From Thecaphora thlaspeos (taxonomy: Eukaryota > Basidiomycota > Ustilaginomycetes > Urocystidales > Glomosporiaceae): DNA of 64,000 bases. The position numbers and the translations under genes were made by a program. Every line of letters begins with the position of its first letter. Within the stretch, counting starts at the first letter, position 1. Below, in pieces: positions 45,658-55,376 of the stretch. The notes beneath the pieces were generated by a model. It did no database searches and was not told the DNA's origin. It saw only the letters and a list, made by a program, of their open reading frames with translations. The DNA lies in contig UWYS01000029.1 in assembly GCA_900291925.1 (NCBI GenBank), positions 310,001 through 374,000 on the forward strand, read 5' to 3'.

Positions 45658-46078
45658 TTACATTCAAGTCTGATCAATCCAAGCAGGCGGTGGGAGCGCA
45701 TCAAGCACGCCTAAGGCGAGGCGAAGCAATCAGAAGGATGGGCTGAACTTCCCGATCGGGTCTACTGTATATAGGTGCGTCCGTCATGGTGTTGGGCCGC
45801 CGCCGTCGTGGCGCTGGGGGCGGCTGTGCGCGTGTAGGCGGGGCAAGGCGAGGCAAGGCGAGGCGGCAAGCGGGTGTCTGCATGTTGTTGGGTCTCTGTG
45901 CTGCTCTCGCATACACATACAATAGGGGCGAGGGTGGGCGCGTCGTCTTCTGGGTCCCAGGCAGCGTGGATGCGTGTGTGTTGGTGGTCTTTTGGCGCGG
46001 CTCGCTCTGATCTGCCATCCCTCTCGACCGCCGTCGCCACCGTCGCCATCATCGTGGACCCTAAGCCTTGTCGCTGCT

Positions 46079-46889
46079 ATGGCGCGGGTCCGGTCGGCCA
46101 AGCATCCAAGCTCATCAGGGTTCCTTGGCGACAGGCTGGACCTTCTAGCCACGCACCGAGAGACAAGCCCCTGTCTTGGCCGCCGGAGAGGGAAACATGA
46201 AAAGCGGCAAGTATGGCGGTCATCGTCTGGCGAGTCTCGAGAAAAACACGATATCGACGCGCCGCCGCCGCTGTGCTGCCCGCCATTATTCTCTGAGCGA
46301 CAATAACATATCGCCCGTCGAGGCTCTTATCCCCTCCCCTCTCTGCCGGCCATACTCCGCAGCACACGCACGCGGGCTGCACCTTTCTTCCAAATCCCAT
46401 CTCCGCCCGACGTCAAGGCAATCCACCTCGACTCACTCAACTTCTACCAACCCAGCCACCCCCTCGATACTCTGGCCCATCGCAACCTTGGTCAGTCGTC
46501 TGTATTCCCACCCCTGTCTTAGCGACCGCCGAGACTGTCGAGCAATGGATGACTTCGCCGCCCCGTGCCTATGACGGACAGACGAGCTTGTTCAGAGCCA
46601 GCGAGACGTTCCGCACCATCCTGCATTCACCGCCTGGACGCTCCCCGATTGCCTCAAGCTTCTCAACCTCATGGAGGCAGAGCACGAGGACCGTGACGAC
46701 CTGCTCTCCGAGTCCGATAGCAGCTCGGCACGTACCCTTCTGTCCATGGCATCCCCCCCTTGCTGGCCTTCTGAAAGACAGCCGGCCCGACAACGAGCGG
46801 CTTGGCACAGCCTGTTCCGCCGCTCTCTGCGAGCAGCGTCCTGTCGTCATCCCTTCCGTGTGGTGCAGCAACAGACAGCGGCGACGTAG
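46079..46889 (+). CDS. Tentative spliced gene, unknown function
   Basis: Possible exons: 46079-46272, 46363-46490 and 46582-46889 (209 residues). The second and third are the most convincing: FFQIPSPPDVKAIHLDSLNF then YQPSHPLDTLAHRNL, joined in phase to DELVQSQRDVPHHPAFTAWT and LPDCLKLLNLMEAEHEDRDD. These read like real protein, unlike the Arg/Pro-rich frames around them. The donors (GTGCTG, GTCAGT) are non-consensus, and the first exon and the 3' end are uncertain; a splice at GTACCC near 46731 is an alternative. No domain is recognised. Confidence 0.3.
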
Positions 46890-48291
46890 ACGCCAAGCTA
46901 ACTGCCAAGAGGCTCAAATGTATGCTCTCCTACCATGAGCCAAAGCCTGGCCAACAGGATCATACTCGTGCTTCAAGCTGCATCTCGCCTGCCTTGAACG
47001 CCGGACAAACTGACTGCTTCCAGGCGGGCGCCTTCGGAATTGACGACAAGATTCGGCCCAAGCGTCGTGGCATCCTGGCGGGCCAGAGCCCAGGCTTCGG
47101 TCTCGCAGTACAACACGGGATCGCTTGCTTCGATACCCGTCCGCAAGTGCGATCGAGTTGGCCGGGCAACAATGACGGCGACGAGGTCATGAAAGTCCGG
47201 CCTTTTCAGAAACACCATCCGCCGACGATGGCGAGGGGCCAGCGGCAGCGGCCGGACGGGGGATCGTCGCGTTGAACGACGTCCATCTCCCAAGCAGCAG
47301 GCAGCACCTGCACCCAGGAAAACTGACAGTACAACACCGCGAGGCGCTCCTTGTCTGGGTCCAACGACGCAAGGAACCTGCTATAGAGAGCGGACCCTGG
47401 CCACGGCCTTCTACCGTCGCTCCTTGCTGTCACTTGTCCAGACCAGCCAAAGCGGAGACGGCACAGCGTCGACCCGATGTACATACAGTACTGTAGTTAC
47501 TGTACAGTGCTACACCACCCGGCGCCTACCCGCCTCTGCCTGTCTCTGTCAGGAAACAAGTGGAGCCGCTCTACAGTACGTCGGCCTAGCCTGGTCGCTA
47601 ACTCCAGCCGTGGCTCGCTTTCCCGGGACGATCATGGATCCATCTGACAGAGCCTGGCTGCTCTTTGCTCTGCTGCTGCTGCCGCTGCCTGTATACCGTC
47701 CCTCTGCAGGCAGAGGAGCCGCTCGAGGACGTCTTCTTGCTCGCCCTTTCCCGTGACCCCCCCTCCTCATCGCCCGACGGCCAAGGCGGCCAAAGGTTTG
47801 CCAAGCTCTGCCTCTGGCTCAATCGAGTGTCTACACGGCACACACACACACGCGTATCGACACGCGTCCCCCGCTTCCCTAGCTTCCGGCCTTGGAACTC
47901 TATCCATCAGCAGAGACAGACACGCCACCGACAGAGTGGGCGCTGTTCCGTCGTCCGACGTCAACTCCGTCTCGAGAGCTTGGCGTAAGTAGCATGTAGG
48001 AAGTACGTGTGCGTGCTTGCGTGTGTGCGTGTATGCGTGGACAGAGGTGGACGCAGTGGATGAGGGCAGCAAATTCCTTCCTCCTCCTCCCCCCCCCCCC
48101 CCCCTATCGTCGCTAGGAGGAAGGCAGAGTAGCCGACCGCATTGGCCCTTCATGGGATAGGCCCTGCTGCTGCCGCCTCTCCTCTCCTTCTTCCCTCCCT
48201 CCTCTCCTCCCCTCCTCGACAAGGCCAGCTGCCTTCCTGTCTCCCTAGCGAGATTGTACACGCTTCGTACCCCGCTCGCAGCTCTCGACGG

Positions 48292-48500
48292 TATAAAGAC
48301 CTTGGGACTAGCGTCGTGGCTTCCCTTCTCCCTCCTCATCTCCCTCTCTCCCTCCCATACCATCGCCCTCTCCCTCCCTCCCATCCCTTCCTTGCTCCAG
48401 TCTCTTACACCACCTTTCCTTCCACATCCACCACATCTGCTCCAGAACCATCACAGCCACCGTCGAATTCTTTGTCCTCTTTCCCACCATCTGCTCTCGT
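48292..48500 (+). promoter_or_regulatory. TATA box and CT-rich leader of the GH5 gene
   Basis: TATAAA at 48292-48297 is followed by about 190 bp that are almost entirely pyrimidine on the coding strand, then the ATG at 48613. TATA plus a CT block is a common layout in strongly expressed fungal genes. This is the clearest core promoter in the window. Confidence 0.55.
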
Positions 48501-48612
48501 CCCTTTCCAATCCTCCGCCGCTACCACACGACTCGACGCATACGTGGGTCCATCTGCATTGCGTCGACCACCACGTCATAGACACGCGATACACTAGAAC
48601 AACACACACACC

Positions 48613-50741
48613 ATGCGCTTCACAACGCTCAGCCTCGCCGCCCTGGCGCTGGCCGTTTCGGTCCCCGATGTCAACGCCATCCCCGCCGTCAGGCAGTACC
48701 GCGGCGTCTCGCGCTACGCCGGCATGTACCAGCCTGAGAGCGAGGCCCCGGCCATGAGGAACCCGCGCGAGCTCCAGGGCCTCCGCTCGATGCGTCTCAG
48801 CAGCAACTCGAGGGACGCCGACACCTACCTCGACGAGCTCCACTACATCGACATGGACCCCGCCCAGGCAAAGGCCAGCGGCGAAGACGACGACCGCTCG
48901 ATCGTCTTCTGGGAAAACGTCAAGGGCCGCCTCGAGACGGCCATCGGCAAGCTAGACAAGATCACGTCGATGCTCGGCGTCGGCAACTCGCCCTCGCTCC
49001 AGAAGGCCTCGAGCATGGTGCAGGGCGCGGCGCAGAACCTTGGCTTCAGCTTCAGCTTCAAAACTCAGAACAGCGGCAGCAAGCAAAGAGGAGCCGCCCC
49101 GGACTTCCAGTTCGAGTTCCGCAGCAACGCCTCCGAGCCTCTCCGATGGGGCAGCGAGGCCGAGCTGGCCGCATGCATTCGCAGCGGCGCCATCGACTGC
49201 GAGCCGGCGTCCAAGGTCGGCACCAACGCCAAGCTGCCCAGCCTGCCGGAAGACTCGGGCTTCGACTACACCAAGGACAAGGTCCGCGGCGTCAACATCG
49301 GCAATTGGCTACTCTTCGAGGGCTGGATGTCGAGCAAGCTGATGAGGACGCTCAACAACCACGCCATCAACGCGCCCTACCCCAACCCCATTGTCGACGA
49401 GTGGACCGCCGGCCTCTACAGCGACTACAACTGGGCCGCCTACGTCCTCACCAAGCACTTTGACGAGTGGATGACCGAGGACGACTGGAAGGCCATCGCC
49501 GCGGCCAACCTCAACCACGTCCGCATCCCCGTTCCCTACTTTATGTTTGCCGAGGCCAAGGGCCCCGACGTTCCCTACCTCACGCTCAACCGCTTCACCA
49601 AGCTCAAGGAGGGCGTCCAGCTCGCCAAGAAGTACGGCCTCAAGGTCTGGATCGACTTGGTGAGTAGACGTGGTCGGTCGTGGAAGGATGAGATCCTCAA
49701 GAGACGCGTCAAGAGCAGTCATTCACTGTCGCTGACTCCGTTCCCGGCCGTCGCTAAACCCCCTTCCTCATTCAACAGCACTCCGTCCCAGGTAGCCAGA
49801 ACGGCTATGACAACAGGTGAGTCTCGAGTGCTGTTGGACTTCCTTCCAGTCGGTCTGGATGATGCTCGTTGTACTGACACCTAACCTTGAATGTCTCCAC
49901 GCACAGCGGTAAGTCGGGACCGGTCAACTGGGCCAACAACCCGCGCTACTACACACAGACGCAGTACACGTTCAACCGTCTTGTGACCGAGTTCACGGAG
50001 GCGGACTACGCGGGTACGGTGACGGCGATCGAGGCGGTCAACGAGCCGCACGGCAAGCAGAACTCGAAGGTGCAGTCGCTGCTCAACACGTACTACCCGT
50101 GGGCGCGCAACAAGGTGGCGAGGCCCGACGGCTGGAGCGACTACTCTAACATGCTGCTGGCGGCGCACGATGGCTTCCAGGGGCTTCAGTACTGGCAGAA
50201 CTTCTGGACTGGCCGTGCGCGCCACCGCGTCCTGCTCGACACGCACCCTTACTTTGTCTACAGCGACGAGCAGAAGGCAAAGAAGGATATCGCTCGTCTG
50301 CAGGAGGTGTGCGACCTGCAGGGCAGCTTCGTTCAGAGCCAGAAGTACTACCCCTCGATCGCAGGCGAGATGGGCATCAACGGTCCCAGCGGCGATCGCT
50401 CCTCGGACCGCGACCTCCCCGTCGGACCCGTCAAGTTCCCCTCGGGTCGCAACTACCCCTACTCGACCAAGTACATGGCCTTCATGGCGAGGAACTTCAG
50501 GACGCAGCAGTACGTCTACGAACAGGGCGCAGGCTGGATCATGTGGAGCTGGAGGAACGACGAGGCGCTCGACTGGTCCTACCAGGTCGGCCTGCAGTAC
50601 GGTTGGATCCCCACCGACCTCGACTCGAAGCCGTACGGCAACAACCTGTGCGACCTCAGCTCGCTCGCCATCGAGGCCGAGCAGAACGACGGCTTCAAGG
50701 CCGAATGGGAAGAGTACGAGAGCAACCGCGACCTCTACTAG
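48613..50741 (+). CDS. Secreted GH5 exo-beta-1,3-glucanase
   Basis: Three exons, 48613-49659, 49779-49816 and 49907-50741 (639 residues). The middle exon is only 38 bp, and all junctions are GT-AG with matching phase. Glucan 1,3-beta-glucosidases of this type trim beta-1,3-glucan in the cell wall or medium. Residues 1-22 form a signal peptide (MRFTTLSLAALALAVSVPDVNA). A roughly 200-residue extension of unknown fold precedes the catalytic domain, which opens with VRGVNIGNWLLFEGWM near residue 226. The general acid/base is Glu408 in AVNEPHG and the likely nucleophile is Glu516 in SIAGEMG. HVRIPVPYF and WIMWSWRND are further family blocks. The enzyme ends in NRDLY with no GPI signal or membrane helix. 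The extension makes it longer than the usual 400-450 residues. Confidence 0.93.
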
Positions 50742-51353
50742 ACAACACTTCCCGACAATCGACGAGAGCGCGCCTGCGGCATTCGTTCGTCCGTCCTCTC
50801 CTTTTCTCTTTATGTGCCCCCCTTTTCTTTTCTTTTTTTTCTTTATACCACAGCCCCGTGCCGTCCAGCTTTATTAGTCCCCCGTGTTTATCTGTAACGA
50901 CCTGTAACGACGACATCGCCGCACTTGTGTAGCGACGAGCTCCTCGCCTTCTCGACGTCGGAAGGAGCCTCCATTTCTCTTTCTCGTGTTATATACGGTC
51001 CCACCATACATTCCTTATCCATTCCTCGTCTCGTCTCGTTTCGTCTCGGCTCTGTTAGCTATCCTCCCGCTCCACCTGTAGAAGGTCGTCCGCGCTTTCG
51101 TCCCCCGTCGAGACTGGAATACATCTCCGGATACAATCAAACACGATATCAATTCATGGATTCCAAGTGGCTTCTGCTTGAAGGATGGAAGAAGAGATTC
51201 GGCTTGGAGAGGTACTCTTTTGACATGGCCCGTGCGTCGTCGTTCGTGAGATGTCTAGCCGACACGACACGTTGTCCAGAGAAGTTGAAGCTTTGAAGCC
51301 CCCCCTTTTTTTGCAAAGGTAAGATCATATTGCACCAAATTACAAGAGTTGAT
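50742..51353. other. GH5 3' flank
   Basis: It holds the presumed GH5 3' untranslated region, with T-rich tracts near 50820-50845. No supported gene is seen up to the 5S rRNA gene. Confidence 0.5.
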
Positions 51354-51471
51354 ATCTGCGGCCATAGAACCTTGAAAGCACCGTATCCCGTTCGATCTGC
51401 GAAGTTAAGCAAGGTATCGCTCAGTTAGTACTGCGGTGGGGGACCACGCGGGAATCCTTAGTGCTGCAGTT
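51354..51471 (+). rRNA. 5S ribosomal RNA gene
   Basis: About 118 bp match the eukaryotic 5S rRNA plan. The terminal helix pairs CTGCGGC (5') with GCTGCAG (3'). The internal polymerase III control region is recognisable: GAAGTTAAGC (box A region) and GGTGGGGGACCACGCGGGAA (box C region). Helix II pairs CCTTG with CAAGG. A short T-run (CTTTTG, about 51475) downstream is a plausible terminator. It is a single dispersed copy, not in an rDNA array. One apparent mismatch in helix V leaves some chance that this is a variant or decaying copy. Exact ends are approximate. Confidence 0.9.
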
Positions 51472-51856
51472 CTACTTTTGCTCGTCAGGTCCCTGGCGGA
51501 AGTGATGATGTCCGTCATCCTGTCATTGCGTTGGTTGCGTTGATCGCTTTGTCGTCTTCAGAGCTGATGAAGAGGGCTCCTCATGGCGATAGAGGGGTAG
51601 CTGCGCAGTTGCGAGTGGAGTTGGCTCGCGCGCCAAAGTGGAGCGAGCGGAAATGGCCTTGGCCTCGACACATGGTCCATGCACGCTCAAAAAGGGCGCG
51701 CACGCCAAAGTGCAAAGGGCAGCGCGCCCCGTTCCATCTTCCTCCATCTTCCTCCATCTTCTCCTCTTCCTCCTCCCATCCCCCCATCCATCCGTGCATC
51801 CGGCAGTAGGCCGCCCCTATTGACCGTTGCAGCAGCAAGCGCAACACTCGGCAGTC
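51472..51856. other. Region between 5S rRNA and polyQ gene
   Basis: 385 bp with the 5S terminator T-run at its start and a CCATCTTCCT-type repeat near 51735-51765, just upstream of the polyQ gene. No coding signal is seen. Confidence 0.45.
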
Positions 51857-51868
51857 ATGCCTTCCGAC

Positions 51869-51903
<35 letters not shown>

Positions 51904-54900
51904 CCAAGACTCGCTCGGATCGCCCAAGGATCCCAGATGGCGCATCCCTACCCACTCGCAGCAGCATCCATCCGACTCCTCCTACCGGCTGTCCGGTCAA
52001 GGCGGCGACACAAATGCTAGCACTACTCGCGCCACCAACGACTCATCCTCATCCGCCGTCTTCCCGGAAGATCTCTCGGGCGAGTCGATTCGGATCCTCG
52101 CTTCGAGGGCGGGCGAGTACAAGGTCGCCGCACCCGTCTCGCAACCTACCGGAGACAGCAGCTCCGCATCCACCTCGGCTCCTGCATCGATCGGATCGAC
52201 CTCGGCATCTCATATAGCAACCGAGTGGATACCAAAGTCGAGAGCGACGGCCCGGATGGTCGATGCGTGGCGCAGCGGGAGGAAGGAGCGAGAGAAGAGC
52301 AAGCAGCGCTCGCGGCGAGGGCAGGACAGAGCAGCGTTCGATGAGCGCAAGCGAAAGCGAGGAAGCGCAAGCTCCAGCGAGAGCGATGCCGCTCCCGATG
52401 CCGATACGTCCTCGCTCGCCGCTGCACCTCGGAGACCGCAGGCAAAGCGGACCGCCTCCAAGCGCCCCGACCAGCCAGTCGAACTCTTCGTCGATGTGCC
52501 TTACGCAAGTCAAGGGAATCGATTCGTACCTTACCTCTCTATGACCCAGTCCACCTTGCCAGAAGATGCCGCCCCCCGATCTCAGGTCTCGCCTGTGGTC
52601 GAGGCGGAGGAGGACGAAACAGAGGCAGCAGCTCCATCCGGCGATGCCACCGACCTGCAACCGCTCCGCTCCATCCCGACGGAAGCCTTTGTGCCATACC
52701 TGGACGACGACACCGGCGTCGACATCGACGCGGCAGGCAGACCCCTGGCCCGCCTTCCACCGGCGCCACCGCGGCCCCGCGACGGAATGGCGGTGGCGGC
52801 GGTGGCGGCGACAGCAGAAGACATTGCCGAGGTCCCCACGCAGGATCGCAGCTCGCCAGTCGATCAGTTCAGCCAAAGCCAGATCCACAGCGTCTCTCCG
52901 CCGCGAGCTAGGCTGCAAAGATCTCCCTCTCCCCTCTATCAGCCTGATCAGGTTCCGCGAATTGGCAGCTGGATTGTGCCCAAACCGCCCATCCGTCTTG
53001 GCTCTCATCTAGCCCCGCCGCCACCCACGACTTTCGCTGCCTCCACACCGACGGAAGAAGCGGCTGCACCCGGGGCGGAGGAGGAAGACGCGGCGCTGCC
53101 TCTGACGCAGCAGCTTGACTCGGACGAAGACCTCGACTTCGAAGAGGGCGAGGATCGCGTCGCAAAGCTCCTCGAGGAGCTCGAGCGGCGCAAAGCCAAC
53201 GCAAAGGTCGCCCTGCTGACGCAGCAGAGCAGCGACGGCGTAGGCACTCCTCCGCCTGGACCGGCGGCACCGCCCGTCTCGCAACCTTCTGGCTACCTGG
53301 CGGAGCAGTCCGGCGAGCACGACCAAGAAGAACCATTGTCGAATGGGCAGGCGGGAGGGGAAGGAGAGGCAGTAGCGCCGCGCGAATCGACGCTGCCCGC
53401 TGCTCGGGCAGAGTCGACCCCGGCTGCCGCGACAGCAACGAGGGAGGTGTCGTCGAGGCGAGTGCCTCTTCCGAGCCAATCCATAGCTTCGCAGCCACCA
53501 CCTCCACCCGCCACTGGCGAAGATCTGGACGCAGCGGCAGTAGAACAGACGCCGCGTCGGACGCAGCCGCAGCATGCACCGCCTGCCGTGCCAGAGCAGC
53601 CAACACCGACCATCTCCTCGTCCCAGCCGATGCCGTACGCTCACCGCCTCCAAGCTGGTACCGCGGCAGCCGTGGCGACGCCACCGACGTCCAGCCTGCT
53701 GCCCTCCGACACCTCACTCTCCTCGTCCCAAGGCTGGTCGACGCTACCGCGTCGAGAGATCTGCGAACTGCTGCACCGTTCGACACACATCCCTGTCTTC
53801 CTCAAGGACGAGCTGGAACAGTACGTGATGCGATCGAAGCGGGCCTCGCATTCTCAGCGCTCCGCCACGACGGCATCGCAGGCCCATCCTTTGACGCAGA
53901 GCCAGTCGCAGTCGCAGTCACAGAGCGACTCCGAGACACAGGAGGACGGCTTTCTGCGCATCAAGGCGGTGTGGTGTTTCGACCTTCTGCGCGAAACAGC
54001 GACAGAGGGAGCGACGGGGTTGATGACGACGAGAGAAGGTCAGAAGACGGTGTGGCGTTTCACGCAGAGTCAGCAGAGCGGCGGTGTCGGTGGCGTCGGT
54101 GGGAGCACGACATCAACGAAACGGACCGTCATCCTCCTGATCGATACGAGGGAGGCGACGTTTGACGTGCAAGAGATCGAAGAGAGTCTGGCTAGCATCC
54201 TGAGGGAAGACAAGAGGTTCGGAGCGTGGTTCGACGCCGAAGGCAGACGCTTCCCCTCTGCCCCATCGCTCGTCGCTGCACGTGCGGCACCTGTAGCGGC
54301 GACGGCAGCAGCAGCGACGTCAGACGACGAGATTGCCAAACTACGTCAAGAGCTGCGCACGCTACAGAGCCAACTGACCGTCTCTCAAGCCGAGGTCGCC
54401 CATCTCTCCGCAACAATCAAGACGTCGGAAAGCGACCTCGCCTTTCTACGCGATCTATACGACAAAGCATCCACCTCTTCTGCGCACTACCGCACCTTGT
54501 GTGATGCGCAAACCGACAAAATCACCACACTGCAAGCGCAGCTATCGGAAGGGTTGGATCTACACCGTCGTATGGCCGTCTCTCGAGCTGATACAGATGG
54601 AAGAAGCATCATGCATCTATCGCACAAACTGGCATTCCTACAGGAGCAACAACAGAGAACGGGCGATGAGATACGACGGAAAGCTGCCATGTGGGATTCG
54701 ATGCAGGCAGAAGAAGAAGATAGAAGAGTGCAGAATGAAGAGAGGAAGAAAAAGGCGAGAGAGAGGAGAATGTTGTTGCAACGTGAAATGGGATTGAGTG
54801 GAGTGGCAGAGGGAGAGGGAGAGGGAGAGGGTGGAGGGGAGGAAGAGACGATGGAGGATGAATTGGCTGCTTTGAGGGACAAAGCCACCATGGCTGCCGA

Positions 54901-55228
54901 GTCGATTGGAAGTGTAGCTGCTGAGATTGACGTCGTCCAACAAGGTAGAACGAGACGGAGCAGAAGAGCAAGAACCTCCATACCATCACCCTCGACACCG
55001 CCCATCACGACGACGACTGAGGAGTTGGACATGGTAACCAGCCTCACCGACGATTTGGTGCAGCAGAGACAGGATGAGGTCAGGGACGAGCTGGAGCAGT
55101 TCTGGTCGGTAGCTGACGATGCCGCCGGCGAGTCCGTAGGTGTCGTCGGTGAGAGAGATGCCCAAGGATCGGCGAGGACGCTACATCTGACGCAAGCCGA
55201 CACGAGCGCGATCCATACACAGCCATGA
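51857..55228 (+). CDS. PolyQ and coiled-coil protein, unknown function
   Basis: A single exon encodes 1123 residues. The ATG at 51857 is the first in the frame and is followed four codons later by ten CAG codons. The N-terminal 700 residues are Ser/Pro/Ala/Gln-rich with a basic patch KEREKSKQRSRRGQ and are probably disordered. A folded-looking segment lies around residues 630-800: REICELLHRSTHIPVFLKDE, LEQYVMRSKR, then IKAVWCFDLLRE and TVILLIDTREATFDVQEIEE, SLASILREDKRFGAWFDAEG. After it comes a coiled coil (about residues 825-1000) with heptad-like KLRQELRTLQSQLTVSQAEV. No family is recognised. The layout (disordered region, small globular domain, coiled coil) would suit a nuclear or scaffold protein, but that is inference. 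Confidence 0.85.
51872..51901 (+). repeat. (CAG)10 coding repeat
   Basis: Ten perfect CAG codons encode polyglutamine at residues 6-15 of the unknown coiled-coil protein. Perfect codons, with no CAA, favour length variation. Confidence 0.95.
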
Positions 55229-55376
55229 GACGGGCTTTCGTCCTCCTTGATACCTTACACCCTAGTCATGTAGTCAAGGATTCGTTCCTTTGCCCGAGTC
55301 GCGCGGTTTCTTCGATCACATCAGGCTAGCAACAACATAGAGGACAACCCAACCTTTCCGCTCCGCCGCCTTCGCC

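Larger units (their letters stand above)
43891..48612. other. 4.7-kb gene-poor stretch with TACTGTAC motifs
   Basis: This is the longest interval without a recognised gene. Base composition is more balanced than in the flanking genes in its first half. Multiple TACTGTAC/GTACAGTA copies, one long off-bias ORF (44761-45657) and one tentative spliced gene (46079-46889) lie here; each is listed separately. From about 47.6 kb it becomes the CT-rich upstream region of the GH5 gene, including a 16-bp C-tract at 48089-48104. No transposase, reverse transcriptase or terminal repeats were recognised. Confidence 0.5.
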
